Assembly (NCBI GenBank): GCA_949287085.1
Contig: CASEER010000003.1
Location: 1-64,000 of the forward strand
Direction: 5' to 3'
Length of the DNA stretch: 64,000 nucleotides
DNA from: an uncultured Coriobacteriaceae bacterium
Lineage (GTDB): Bacteria > Actinomycetota > Coriobacteriia > Coriobacteriales > Coriobacteriaceae
Positions within the stretch are counted from its first letter, which is position 1. The number at the start of each line of letters is the position of its first letter. The position numbers and the translations under genes are program-made. The notes under the pieces were generated by a model. The model ran no database searches. It saw only the letters and a list, made by a program, of their open reading frames with translations, and was not told where the DNA came from. Shown piece by piece: positions 7,507 through 16,636 of this stretch.

Positions 7507-8628
7507 CTATTCGGCGCCCGCGACCGCCACGCCAGCTGCCGCGGCCAGCTCTGCCTCCTCGGGATAGTAGACGCCCCAGTCGTAGCGCAGGCGCGTCATG
7601 AGCTCCATCACGTCGGCGGCATAGTCGATAAGCTTGAGTTTTTCCTCATTGCCCGCGACAGCTGCCTCAAGGTCGGCAATCTCGTATGCAAGCGCATAGC
7701 CTTCCTCGCCGGCGCGGACCTCCTCGCGATGTCCGTCGGCGGTCCACACAATGGTGGCGTGATCGGCGCGCGGATACTCCATGACCTCAAGGTAGCATTT
7801 GTCGAAGCTTATCATCGCGCGCTTGGGCTGCTTGGAATGGAGCGAGAGCGAAAATACGCCCAGCTGCCCCTCGGCATTGCGCGTCACAAACCCGCTCGTC
7901 TGGTCCACGCCAGTCACGCTGTGATTAGCCAGCGAAACCATCTCATCCGGCTGGCTTGCCATAAACAGGCGCGCAATCGAAAGCGCATAGACGCCAATAT
8001 CCAGCATCGCGCCGCCCGCAAGCCGCGGATTATAGAACCGGTTGCTTAGATCGCCGTACTCCTTATAGCTGCCAAAGTTTACCTGGGCAAGGTTCATCTG
8101 GCCAAATTCGCCCGACCGCATGCGGCGCACAAGCTCCTGGTAGAGCGGCATGTGCAAAATGGTTGTCGCGTCCATAAGCACCACGCCATGCTCGCGCGCC
8201 AGCGCACGGGCCTCATCCAGCTCGGCGGCATTGAGCGTGATCGACTTCTCGCACAGCACGTGCTTGCCCGCGGCAAGGGCGCGACGCAGGAACGCGATGT
8301 GCGTATTATGCGGCGTCGTAATATACACGGCATCGATGGTGGGGTCGGCATAGAGCTCATCAAACGACTCGTACACGCGCTCAACGCCGTAACGCTCGGC
8401 AAACGCCTGCGCCTTTTCCAACGTGCGGTTTGCAACACCTGCAAGATGCCGCCCCGCCAGCGCCATGACCTGCGCCATTTGATTGGCAATGACTCCGCAG
8501 CCGATAACAGCCCAGCGCAAGCGCGGCGCAGCAAACACGTCGGCAGGGAACGGCCGGCTGCTCACACGCGCATACGCGGCATCGGATGCGGCAGCGGAAT
8601 CAAGTGGAGCGAGAGTTTGGTCAGACAT
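7507..8628 (-). CDS. Gfo/Idh/MocA-family NAD(P)-dependent oxidoreductase
   Basis: This is a 373-residue cytoplasmic dehydrogenase of the glucose-fructose oxidoreductase family. After a 30-residue leader the Rossmann motif AVIGCGVIANQMA appears near residue 40. The family lysine signature follows as CEKSITLN, where EKP is more usual. The C-terminal half is the alpha/beta substrate domain with HxxTG-like features. Such enzymes oxidise sugars, inositol or related compounds; the substrate is not evident and no sugar-pathway genes are adjacent. The start has AAGGAGAGG close upstream. Confidence 0.88.
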   Translation of the reverse strand: MSDQTLAPLDSAAASDAAYARVSSRPFPADVFAAPRLRWAVIGCGVIANQMAQVMALAGRHLAGVANRTLEKAQAFAERYGVERVYESFDELYADPTIDAVYITTPHNTHIAFLRRALAAGKHVLCEKSITLNAAELDEARALAREHGVVLMDATTILHMPLYQELVRRMRSGEFGQMNLAQVNFGSYKEYGDLSNRFYNPRLAGGAMLDIGVYALSIARLFMASQPDEMVSLANHSVTGVDQTSGFVTRNAEGQLGVFSLSLHSKQPKRAMISFDKCYLEVMEYPRADHATIVWTADGHREEVRAGEEGYALAYEIADLEAAVAGNEEKLKLIDYAADVMELMTRLRYDWGVYYPEEAELAAAAGVAVAGAE

Positions 8629-8692
8629 GTTCCTCTCCTTCTGAACACAAATAGCGCGCTAAACGCACACGTAGACGGCTTTATTGTATCAG

Positions 8693-10765
8693 CTACCTGC
8701 GATGTTCATCCTCAAACGACGCTATGGCCTTAAGGAATGCCTCGCCAAACTCCTGCGCCTTGCGCTCGCCAATGCCCGAAACCGCGAGCAGCTCGTCGTG
8801 CGTCGCAGGGCGCTGGCGGCACAGGCCGCGCAGCGTTCTATCGCTGCAGACAATGTACGGCGGAACGCCGCGCTCGGCGGCGAGCTCGCGACGCAGCGCG
8901 CGCAGCTGCTCAAAGAGCTCGGCATCGTCGCCTATGCGCGGACGGCTATCGAGCGCCGCCTCGTCGCGCAGCAGATCGACGGCGCGCTGTGCCCGCGTAG
9001 ACGGCGCCTGCTTGGAGGCGCGGCGCTTGATGGTAAAGGTGAAGCGTTCCGAATGCTCAAGCGCCTCATATCCGCGGTCGCCCATGCCGATAACCGGGTA
9101 CTGACCAGGCGAAACGGTAAGGTATCCACACCCCGTAAGCTGGTCAATCACGTCTTTGATGCGCGCGCTCGAAAGCGTTGCCAGCGCGCCATAGGCCTCT
9201 TCGGCATCCAAGTGCAGCGACCGGATGCGCTCGGTGTTGGCCCCGCGCAACGTGTCGGCAATAAGCGCCTTGCCAAATCGCCCTGGCCGTGGAGCCACAA
9301 AGCGCAGCACGGCAAGCGCCGCCGCCGTTACGTCATCGGTTGCAAACGAAGTCAGGCAGTTGGAGCAGTTTCCGCAGCCATGCGATGCCGCGGCGCCCGC
9401 ACCGTTCTGGACGCCAGCCGCGCCCATTCCGGATGCCGCAGTCGCCGCCGACCCGGCCGCCATACGCGCGCCGCTTTGCTGAGTGGCGCCCGCACCCCGG
9501 TCGCGCCGATCTTGCTCGCCAAAGTAGCGCAAAATGTATGCGCGCAGACAATCCGTTGTGCGGCAGTAGCCCTCCATCTGCGACAAGAGTCTGAACCGGT
9601 TGCGCTTAGCCTGTTCACGCTGCTCAACATCAAGTTCGGAATCACCCGGGTCACGGTCGATGAGCCGCCGACGCAAATTAAAGTCAGAGCCATTCCACAG
9701 CAGCACGCACGAAGCCGGATCGCCGTCTCGCCCCGCACGCCCTGCTTCCTGGTAATACGCCTCAATGCTTTCAGGCGCGTTCAAGTGAATCACGTACCGC
9801 ACGTTAGGCTTATCGATTCCCATGCCAAACGCGTTGGTAGCAACCATAACGGGAATCTGGTCGGCAATAAACCCGTCCTGGTTGGCGCGGCGCTCGTCCG
9901 CCGTGAGCCCGGCGTGGTAGTGCCCCACACGCACCCCAAACGGCGCCAGCTCGTGCCACAAATCCTGAGCGAGCTCGTCCACCTTCTTGCGCGTCGCGCA
10001 GTACACAATGCCGCTCTCCTGCGCGTGCTCGCGCACATAGTTGCACACCCAAGCCACCTTGGCTTTGTCGCCCAGCTCGCGCACCTCAAAGTACAGGTTG
10101 GGCCGGTCAAACCCGGTGGTCACCGTTACCGGCGCGTCCAATCTGAGCATGCGAGCAATGTCGGCGCGCACGCGGCTTGTTGCCGTTGCCGTAAACGCTG
10201 CGAGCACCGGACGCTGCGGCAGCGCGCCTACAAACGACGCGATCTCGAGATACGACGGGCGAAAATCCTGGCCCCATTGCGAAACGCAGTGTGCCTCGTC
10301 CACCGCCACCAGCGGGATCCCCACGCCGCCAGGCGCAGCCGCCGCCTGGGCAAACGCTAAAAACCGGGGATCAGACAGGCGCTCGGGTGCCACGTACATA
10401 ATCTGATACCAGCCCTCGGACGCGCGCTTGAGCACGGTGTTTTGCTGGCCCGGCGTAAGCGTGGAATTGAGGTACGCCGGCCGCGCTCCGGCCGCCTTAA
10501 GCGCGCGCACCTGGTCGGCCATGAGCGAGACCAGGGGGCTTATTACCAGCGTGAGCCCCGGCAGCATGAGGGCGGGCACCTGATAGCAAATGGATTTGCC
10601 CGCGCCCGTGGGCATAACGCCCAGCGCATCGCGTCCGGCAAGAATGGCCGAGACCATGCGATCCTGCCCCGGACGAAACGAGTCGTATCCAAAGTAGCGC
10701 TTCAGCACGTCGAACGCTGCCTGCGGCACCGCGCAGCCAGCCTGCTGTTCGAGTGCTCCCGCCAT
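8693..10765 (-). CDS. recQ: ATP-dependent DNA helicase RecQ
   Basis: This 690-residue RecQ helicase unwinds branched DNA in recombination and repair. In order it shows Walker A (PTGAGKSICYQ), the DEAH box (VDEAHCVSQWGQDFR), motif VI (QEAGRAGRDG), the RQC zinc site with cysteines near residues 398-403 and 464-467 (GCGNCSNC), a winged-helix region and a C-terminal HRDC domain. An Ala/Gly/Ser-rich insert of about 40 residues separates the two cysteine pairs, longer than in typical RecQ. I start at the ATG at 10765 because GGAGGT is six bases upstream; the open frame extends further without such a site. Confidence 0.95.
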   Translation of the reverse strand: MAGALEQQAGCAVPQAAFDVLKRYFGYDSFRPGQDRMVSAILAGRDALGVMPTGAGKSICYQVPALMLPGLTLVISPLVSLMADQVRALKAAGARPAYLNSTLTPGQQNTVLKRASEGWYQIMYVAPERLSDPRFLAFAQAAAAPGGVGIPLVAVDEAHCVSQWGQDFRPSYLEIASFVGALPQRPVLAAFTATATSRVRADIARMLRLDAPVTVTTGFDRPNLYFEVRELGDKAKVAWVCNYVREHAQESGIVYCATRKKVDELAQDLWHELAPFGVRVGHYHAGLTADERRANQDGFIADQIPVMVATNAFGMGIDKPNVRYVIHLNAPESIEAYYQEAGRAGRDGDPASCVLLWNGSDFNLRRRLIDRDPGDSELDVEQREQAKRNRFRLLSQMEGYCRTTDCLRAYILRYFGEQDRRDRGAGATQQSGARMAAGSAATAASGMGAAGVQNGAGAAASHGCGNCSNCLTSFATDDVTAAALAVLRFVAPRPGRFGKALIADTLRGANTERIRSLHLDAEEAYGALATLSSARIKDVIDQLTGCGYLTVSPGQYPVIGMGDRGYEALEHSERFTFTIKRRASKQAPSTRAQRAVDLLRDEAALDSRPRIGDDAELFEQLRALRRELAAERGVPPYIVCSDRTLRGLCRQRPATHDELLAVSGIGERKAQEFGEAFLKAIASFEDEHRR

Positions 10766-11144
10766 AGCGATACCTCCGTTTCGTCCTTGTGCGCGCCCCT
10801 TACTATAGCGCGGGCGGCATGCTGGCGTTGCGAACGAGGGGCGCCGGGAGCACAAGCGCAAGTGCGTCCGGGAGTACAAACACGGGTGGCACGGCGCGGA
10901 CGCAGCGCACGTCAGCGGCTCAAACACGGAAGCTCAGCCACGGGAGCGCCTGCAGGCAAAACAGACGGCGCGGCACAGTAAGCTGGCGCTCTGCCCCCGC
11001 GTTGACCTTACATTTGTATAGATTTCGAGCAAACCTGCATGCTAGCGCGCCCCATGCGATAATGAGCCGCCTTTGCTCGGCGCTGGACCCCGCGCCCGCG
11101 CAAGCAAGCGCAACAACCGCACCCCACCTCAGTTAGGAGGCCAC
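10766..11144. other. Gap between divergent recQ and yitT-like gene
   Basis: This 379-base stretch must hold both promoters. It contains short A/T-rich runs around 11008-11025 and a GATAAT at 11058-11063 that might be a -10 for the plus-strand gene, but no convincing paired -35. I see no RNA gene or repeat in it. Confidence 0.4.
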
Positions 11145-12143
11145 ATGACCGCCGCACCCGGCACGCTCACCGACCGCGCCCTCGAGCTCGCACGGCTTGC
11201 GCTCGTGCGCCGCGTCATCACCGCCGTATCGGTCTTAGCCTCCGCGCTCTTGCAGGCGTTTTTGATCCAGGCGTTCGTAAACCCGGCCAACCTGCTGCCG
11301 AGCGGCTTTACCGGCGTGGCAGTGCTCATCGACCGCATCACGGCGCTCTTTGGCGTGCATATTTCCACCGATCTGGGCATGCTCGCGCTCAACATTCCCC
11401 TGGCGCTTATCTGCTGGAACCGCATCTCAAAGCGCTTTGTGTTTTTCTCTATGATGCAGGTGGCGCTTTCGGCGGCATTTTTGCGCATTTTCGATTTCCA
11501 GCCGCTGCTCGACGACCAGATCATGCTCGTCGTCTTTGGCGGATTTATCTCGGGACTTTCCATCGCCATCGCACTCAAAGCGGGCGCCTCGACGGGCGGC
11601 ACGGACTTCATCTCGTTGCTCGTGGCAAACCGCACCGGCAAAACCATCTGGGGCTTTATCTTTGCCAGCAACTGCGCCCTGCTCGTCGTGTTCGGTGCGC
11701 TTTTTGGCTGGGAGCACGCGGCGTACTCCATCGTGTTCCAGTTCATTGCGACCAAGACCATCGACAGCTTTTACCACCGCTACGACCGGGTGACGCTGCA
11801 GATTACCACGCGGCACGCCGACGCGGTCATGGATGCCTACATCGCGAGTTTCCAGCACGGCATTAGCTGCGCCGAGGTCATTGGCGGGTACAGCCGCCAG
11901 CGCATGTACCTGCTGCACACCGTCGTTTCGACCTACGAGTCCGAAGACATCATCCGCCTTGTGCGCGAGGTTGACCCCGGCGCGGTGATCAACGTGTTCC
12001 GTACCGACAACTTTGTGGGAGGCTGGTGGGGCGGCCATGTGGACGAACCCGTGCCCACCGCTGTGCCCGACCCCGCCAAGCTCCGAGCCCGCGAGGCGGC
12101 GCGGCGCTCCCGCCAGGGGCTCATGCAAGACGACGGGCGGTAG
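11145..12143 (+). CDS. YitT family membrane protein (DUF161 plus DUF2179)
   Basis: This is a 332-residue membrane protein of the YitT family. Five to six hydrophobic helices fill residues 25-220, with the conserved NPANLLPSGFTGVA and GASTGGTDFIS motifs. A soluble C-terminal DUF2179 domain follows (LQITTRHADAVMDAY), ending in a hydrophilic Arg/Ala tail. The molecular function of YitT proteins is not established. The start is the ATG at 11145 with TTAGGAGG just upstream. Confidence 0.88.
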   Translation: MTAAPGTLTDRALELARLALVRRVITAVSVLASALLQAFLIQAFVNPANLLPSGFTGVAVLIDRITALFGVHISTDLGMLALNIPLALICWNRISKRFVFFSMMQVALSAAFLRIFDFQPLLDDQIMLVVFGGFISGLSIAIALKAGASTGGTDFISLLVANRTGKTIWGFIFASNCALLVVFGALFGWEHAAYSIVFQFIATKTIDSFYHRYDRVTLQITTRHADAVMDAYIASFQHGISCAEVIGGYSRQRMYLLHTVVSTYESEDIIRLVREVDPGAVINVFRTDNFVGGWWGGHVDEPVPTAVPDPAKLRAREAARRSRQGLMQDDGR

Positions 12144-12198
12144 CAAACCCACGTGCGCTATCGCCCACCACAGCGAAACGGCTAGCTCAAAGGGATTG

Positions 12199-12549
12199 CT
12201 ATAGCGGCGTGGTAAGAGCCGAATCGAGCAAGAATAGCTTTTGGAAGAAATCGGTGGTCACGGCATCGGCTTTCTTTGGCTCGCGCACCAGGCAGGCGGT
12301 GGTCATAAAGGGGCTCCCCTTTGCCGCCAAGTCAAACGCCGTCTCGTCCCCAAGCCACGGCGCCAGAAGCTTGCCGTCGATCATCGCCTGCGAGACCTCA
12401 TCGAGCGAGCTTGCCCCCGCATATGCATATAAAATGCTGCAGACCGCATCTCGAACCGGCGAATCCTTCGCAACGAGGCGCATGGCAAGCAAGTCTCCAT
12501 CGACCTCCTGCCCTTCAAACGCAGCGCACATTGTATGCGCACCGCCCAA
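12199..12549 (-). CDS. Hypothetical open frame without a clear start, in frame after mfd
   Basis: The frame has protein-like content (SILYAYAGASSLDEVSQAMIDG, DFFQKLFLLDSAL) and ends at TAG 12201-12199. No ATG or GTG with a ribosome binding site opens it. The first usable codons are TTG at 12549 or ATG at 12531, with AAGGAG about 15 bases before the TTG. The same frame stays open without a stop back to the TAG that ends mfd (12636-12634), adding 28 codons that begin AQLVVPAKRFENLC. It may be a 5'-truncated relic, an independent gene with a weak start, or a readthrough extension of Mfd. I recognise no family. Confidence 0.4.
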   Translation of the reverse strand: MGGAHTMCAAFEGQEVDGDLLAMRLVAKDSPVRDAVCSILYAYAGASSLDEVSQAMIDGKLLAPWLGDETAFDLAAKGSPFMTTACLVREPKKADAVTTDFFQKLFLLDSALTTPL

Positions 12550-12633
12550 TTGGCCAAAGAACCGCTCCTTGGGATGCTCTTCGATGAGCGCGCAGAGATT
12601 CTCAAAGCGCTTGGCTGGTACTACGAGCTGCGC

Positions 12634-15600
12634 CTAGTCGTCATCCCCGCTGGGCCCCATCTGCTCAAGCACCTTGAGCGCAGCGGCCACCGGCCCCGCC
12701 GGGTCGTTGGCGTCCAGCCCGCGCCCCACACCGGAACCGGCGCCGGCGCCGGCCTTATAGGGCACCGAGAGCTTGTGGCTCTTGGGAAAGTTCACCGCGG
12801 CCAAGCGATCGCGCAGGTCAAATGCCACGGCCTTGGGCACGTCGACCCCCTGGTACACGAGCCTGCCCCCCGTGAGCGTGATGCTCTCGAGTCCCAGACG
12901 CTCCGCGCGAATGCGCAAACGCGCGCGATCAAAGAGGTTCCGCGCCGCCAGCGGCAGCTCGCCGTAGCGGTCCTCGCACTCCTGCTGAGCCTCGTCCACC
13001 GCGGCAAGCGTATCGGCTGCAGCGACCTTGCGGTATACGAGCACGCGCCGATCGACCTCGGGCAGGTATTCCTCGTCCAGATAGTAGTCTGCCGGCACGT
13101 TGATGGCGACCGATGCGGCCTCCACCTGGGCATCTACTTCTCCGCGCGCCTCGGCCACCGCCTGCCCCAGCATCTGCGTGAACAGGTCAAAGCCCACGCT
13201 CGACAAGTTGCCGTGCTGCTCCGCGCCCACGAGCGAGCCCGCGCCGCGAATCTCCAGGTCGCGCATGGCGATGCGCATGCCGCTGCCGAGCTCCTGGAAC
13301 TCCGAGAGCGCGGTCAGGCGCTCCGTGGCCTCCTGCGTGAGCGGCAGCTCGCCGGGGAACATAAAGTACGCGTATGCCTGCGTGGCGCTGCGACCAACAC
13401 GGCCCTTGAGCTGGTAGAGCTGCGCGAGGCCCAGGCGCTGCGAGTCCTCGATGATGAGCGTGTTGGTGCGCGGGTTGTCGATGCCGCTCTCGATGATGGT
13501 CGTTGCCACGAGCACGTCGATGCGCCCCATGGAAAAGTCGATCATCACGTCCTCAACCTCGCGCGGCGTCATCTTGCCGTGCGCCACGCCCACGCGCGCC
13601 TCGGGCACCACCTCGTGCACGCGGTCTACGGCATCGTCGATGGTCTTCACGCGATTGCTCACGTAGTAGACCTGGCCCTTGCGCTCGAGCTCCAGGCGAA
13701 TGGCGGCGCTCACCACGTCGGGGTCGTATTCGCCCACGTGCACGATGACCGGCCGGCGACCCGTGGGCGGCGTGGTGATGAGGCTCATGTCGCGCACGCC
13801 GCTGATGGCCATCTGCATGGTGCGCGGGATGGGCGTGGCCGAGAGCGTGAGCACGTCGATCTGCTCGCGCAAGTTCTTGAGCTGCTCTTTGTGCTGCACG
13901 CCAAAACGCTGCTCCTCGTCAATAATCACGAGGCCGAGGTTTGCCGGGTTCACGTCGCTCGAGAGCAGGCGATGCGTGCCCACGAGCACATCGAGCTTGC
14001 CCTCGGCAAACGCCGCGAGCGCGCGCTTCTGCTGACCCGCCGTGCGAAAACGGCTGAGCACCTCGACCTCCACGCCAAACGGCGCAAAGCGTTCAAAGAA
14101 CGTCTGGTAGTGCTGCTGCGCCAGAATGGTCGTGGGGCAGAGCACCATGACCTGGCGGCCCGAATCCACGCACTTGAACGCCGCGCGCAGAGCCACCTCG
14201 GTCTTGCCAAAGCCCACGTCTCCGCAGAGCAAGCGGTCCATGGGCTTGGGCGCCTCCATGTCGGCCTTGATGTCGGCGATGGCTTCGAGCTGGTCATGCG
14301 TGGGCTCGTAGGGGAAGCTCGCCTCCATTTCCAGCTGCTCCGGCGTGTCCGGCGGGCACGCGATGCCCGTGATGGAGCTGCGGCGCGTATACAGATCAAC
14401 AAGATCAAAGGCGAGCTTCTTAGCCGACTTGCGCGCCTTTTTGGTCGCGCGACTCCAGTCGGCCGTGTTGAGGCGCGTGAGCCGCGGGCTCTGCCCGTCG
14501 GGGCCCACGTAGCGGCTGATGCGGTCGACCTGCTCAAGCGGCACGTAGAGCTTGTCGCCGTCAGCGTATTCAAGCAGGAAGTAGTCGCGCTCCTTGCCGG
14601 CAACCTCCTGGCGCACGATAGCCGTAAAGTGCGCGATGCCGTGCGTGGCGTGGACCACGTAGTCGCCCGGCTTAAAGGGGAAGGTCACCTCGGTCACGTC
14701 CACGCGGCGGCGCGTCTTGCGGCCACGGCGCGCGTCCATGCGGGCGTTAAGGTCGGTAATCGAAAATACCGCCAGGCGCGCGTCGGGAACCACCACGCCC
14801 GCCGCCAGCGGCAGGTCAATAAACGTCACGCGTCCGCGCGTCAGCGTGGGCACTGCATGAGCCGCCCGGGAGCGGGGTCGTTCTGACCCGCTCGTCTCTC
14901 CCGGCACAGTGGTCGCGTGAGCCAAAGCAGCCCCGCCCCCACCTGGCTCGCCCTCAATGGGCCGCGCATTAAGGCGGTCCGCGTCGCGCTTGAGCAGCGT
15001 GACCGTAACCTCGCTGCCCAGCGCGTCCTCGTTTTCGGGCGCTACCTGCAGCGACTCCTCAAATGGAATGCTCTCGTCGGTAAAGCTGAGCTCAAGCGAC
15101 TCGCGCGCGCCGCGGTCGGGCGCCGCAAACACGCACGCATAGCGCTTGTTCACCACCTCTTGAATGCGCGAGATGAACCGGGCGTCAGAGCCCGCGATGG
15201 CCGGCTGCTCGATCTTAAGCTCGGCCGTCACCGCACCGCCTGCGCGGATAATCGAAACGTAGTTCAGGCGCTGCTGCTTGCCAAAATCGAGCTGCTTGGG
15301 CTGCACATACAACCCGTCCAGATGGCTCACTCCGGCCTCGCCCGCGCGGCGCTCCAGATCCTCGTACGCGCGCGTGCAGTCATCAAACAGCGAGCGCGGC
15401 TCGCTCAGCACCACAAGCGTGTTGGCACTCATGTGCGCAAGCGGGCTCACCGTGCTCTCATACATGATGGGCAAGAAGCGGGCGAGCTCCGGTGTCACCA
15501 CGCGCGCATCAACCAGCTCCATAAGCGCGGCAAGCCCGGTGTCGTTTTGCGCGGCCTGATACAGCGCCACGTGCATGCGGTGCACCGCGTCGTCCGTAAG

Positions 15601-16290
15601 GGCGAGCTCGCGACAGGGGAAGATCTCGACACGCTGCTCGTCGCCGATGGTCTGGCCGGTCGACGTCACCATGCGGCGGATACGGTCGATTTCGTCGCCA
15701 AAAAACTCGATGCGCACCGCCTCGCGCGCCTGCGCGGGAAACACGTCCACCGTGTCGCCGTGCACGCGAAAGAGCCCTGGAGCGTCTGCCGCGTCGGAGG
15801 CGGTGTAGCCCATACCCACCAGTCGCCGCGGCACATCCTCAAACGGCTGCTCCTCGCCCACGGAAAAGGCAGTCGAGGCCCAGTAACGGCTTTCAACCGG
15901 CGGCACGCAGCGAAGCAGAGCCCGCGCCGATGCCACCATGATGCAGGCCTCGCCCCGCGCGATGCGCCCGAGCGACGCGCAGCGCGCAGCCACCACCGCA
16001 TCGTCGGGCTGCTTGTCCTGCCAGGGGTAATCCGTGCGCTCAGGGAAGCGCGTCACATGCTCGAGCCCCACATACGCCGCAAGCGCCCGCGCCGTGCGGT
16101 CGGCCGCCTCTTCGCCTGACACCACGTACACCGTCGGCCGTGGCCGGCGCGCAAACTGAGCTGCCAAGAGCAGTGTTCGACCCGACTGCGAGACGGCGAG
16201 CGTGGCGTCTTTGCCGTCGTCAAGCGCCCGCTCAATGACCTGAGGCGCCTCGGCGGTATACAGCTGTGCGGCAATACGATGAATGAGCAT
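12634..16290 (-). CDS. mfd: Transcription-repair coupling factor Mfd
   Basis: This 1218-residue translocase removes RNA polymerase stalled at DNA lesions and recruits UvrA. In order it shows an N-terminal UvrB-like module, a poorly conserved Gly/Arg-rich linker near residues 445-490, the CarD-like RNA-polymerase interaction domain (GDYVVHATHGIAHF), the helicase core with Walker A (CGDVGFGKTEVALR) and the DEEQ box (IIDEEQRFGVQHKEQLK), and the C-terminal TRCF domain. Length is slightly above the usual 1150-1180, due to the linker and a Gly-rich tail. The start ATG at 16290 has AAAGG upstream. A terminator-like hairpin lies in its leader. Confidence 0.96.
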   Translation of the reverse strand: MLIHRIAAQLYTAEAPQVIERALDDGKDATLAVSQSGRTLLLAAQFARRPRPTVYVVSGEEAADRTARALAAYVGLEHVTRFPERTDYPWQDKQPDDAVVAARCASLGRIARGEACIMVASARALLRCVPPVESRYWASTAFSVGEEQPFEDVPRRLVGMGYTASDAADAPGLFRVHGDTVDVFPAQAREAVRIEFFGDEIDRIRRMVTSTGQTIGDEQRVEIFPCRELALTDDAVHRMHVALYQAAQNDTGLAALMELVDARVVTPELARFLPIMYESTVSPLAHMSANTLVVLSEPRSLFDDCTRAYEDLERRAGEAGVSHLDGLYVQPKQLDFGKQQRLNYVSIIRAGGAVTAELKIEQPAIAGSDARFISRIQEVVNKRYACVFAAPDRGARESLELSFTDESIPFEESLQVAPENEDALGSEVTVTLLKRDADRLNARPIEGEPGGGGAALAHATTVPGETSGSERPRSRAAHAVPTLTRGRVTFIDLPLAAGVVVPDARLAVFSITDLNARMDARRGRKTRRRVDVTEVTFPFKPGDYVVHATHGIAHFTAIVRQEVAGKERDYFLLEYADGDKLYVPLEQVDRISRYVGPDGQSPRLTRLNTADWSRATKKARKSAKKLAFDLVDLYTRRSSITGIACPPDTPEQLEMEASFPYEPTHDQLEAIADIKADMEAPKPMDRLLCGDVGFGKTEVALRAAFKCVDSGRQVMVLCPTTILAQQHYQTFFERFAPFGVEVEVLSRFRTAGQQKRALAAFAEGKLDVLVGTHRLLSSDVNPANLGLVIIDEEQRFGVQHKEQLKNLREQIDVLTLSATPIPRTMQMAISGVRDMSLITTPPTGRRPVIVHVGEYDPDVVSAAIRLELERKGQVYYVSNRVKTIDDAVDRVHEVVPEARVGVAHGKMTPREVEDVMIDFSMGRIDVLVATTIIESGIDNPRTNTLIIEDSQRLGLAQLYQLKGRVGRSATQAYAYFMFPGELPLTQEATERLTALSEFQELGSGMRIAMRDLEIRGAGSLVGAEQHGNLSSVGFDLFTQMLGQAVAEARGEVDAQVEAASVAINVPADYYLDEEYLPEVDRRVLVYRKVAAADTLAAVDEAQQECEDRYGELPLAARNLFDRARLRIRAERLGLESITLTGGRLVYQGVDVPKAVAFDLRDRLAAVNFPKSHKLSVPYKAGAGAGSGVGRGLDANDPAGPVAAALKVLEQMGPSGDDD

Positions 16291-16328
16291 GGACTACCTT
16301 TCTCGGCCGAACCAGCCGTGACCACGCC

Positions 16329-16355
16329 AAAAACCCGCTTGAGCACTCAAGCGGG
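16329..16355 (-). terminator. Intrinsic terminator in the mfd leader
   Basis: On the minus strand a perfect 9-bp stem CCCGCTTGA / TCAAGCGGG (16355-16347 with 16342-16334) is followed by TTTTTGG, 39 bases before the mfd start codon. No gene lies upstream on this strand until 18148, so it would stop transcripts that begin ahead of mfd. It may act as an attenuator or end a small RNA. Confidence 0.7.
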
Positions 16356-16493
16356 CTAACCGGTTATCTGTTGAGCTTGTATGGTACCGCAACCGCCCCT
16401 TGCCTGCTCGAATGGCCCGCGGGCCGTTATATAGTTCACCTTCAGCACGCATGGTTTGCTTTTCAACGGATCCTCGGGCCCAATGGATCCGCT

Positions 16494-16545
16494 GAGCCAC
16501 GGGCCACGGGCCGCTGCCGCGAGCCACGAGCCACGGGCTACGAGA
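16494..16545 (+). repeat. Degenerate GCCACGGG tandem repeats
   Basis: Short units of the form GAGCCACGGGCCACGGGCC recur about five times with small changes in the divergent gap between mfd and rmuC. The rest of this 346-base gap holds the mfd leader hairpin and the rmuC promoter. Confidence 0.6.
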
Positions 16546-16571
16546 CCGTGTATCTAGAGCATCGAGTCCGC

Positions 16572-16600
16572 AAACTTGTGCCTGGGCGACACCGTATAAT
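16572..16600 (+). promoter_or_regulatory. Promoter of rmuC
   Basis: A perfect TATAAT lies at 16595-16600. The hexamer 17 bases upstream (AAACTT) is a weak -35, so only the -10 is convincing. It is 36 bases before the rmuC start. Confidence 0.45.
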
Positions 16601-16636
16601 GAGCCGTAATCAACGTCGTTACCGAAAGGGTCCATC

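Noticed and set aside
8684-10360. 558-codon plus-strand open frame
   Set aside because: Antisense to recQ, whose helicase motifs are unambiguous; the plus-strand translation is low-complexity and Arg-rich.
12535-14886. 783-codon plus-strand open frame
   Set aside because: It lies wholly antisense to mfd, has a His/Arg/Ala-rich translation typical of a shadow frame in high-GC DNA, and shows no domain.
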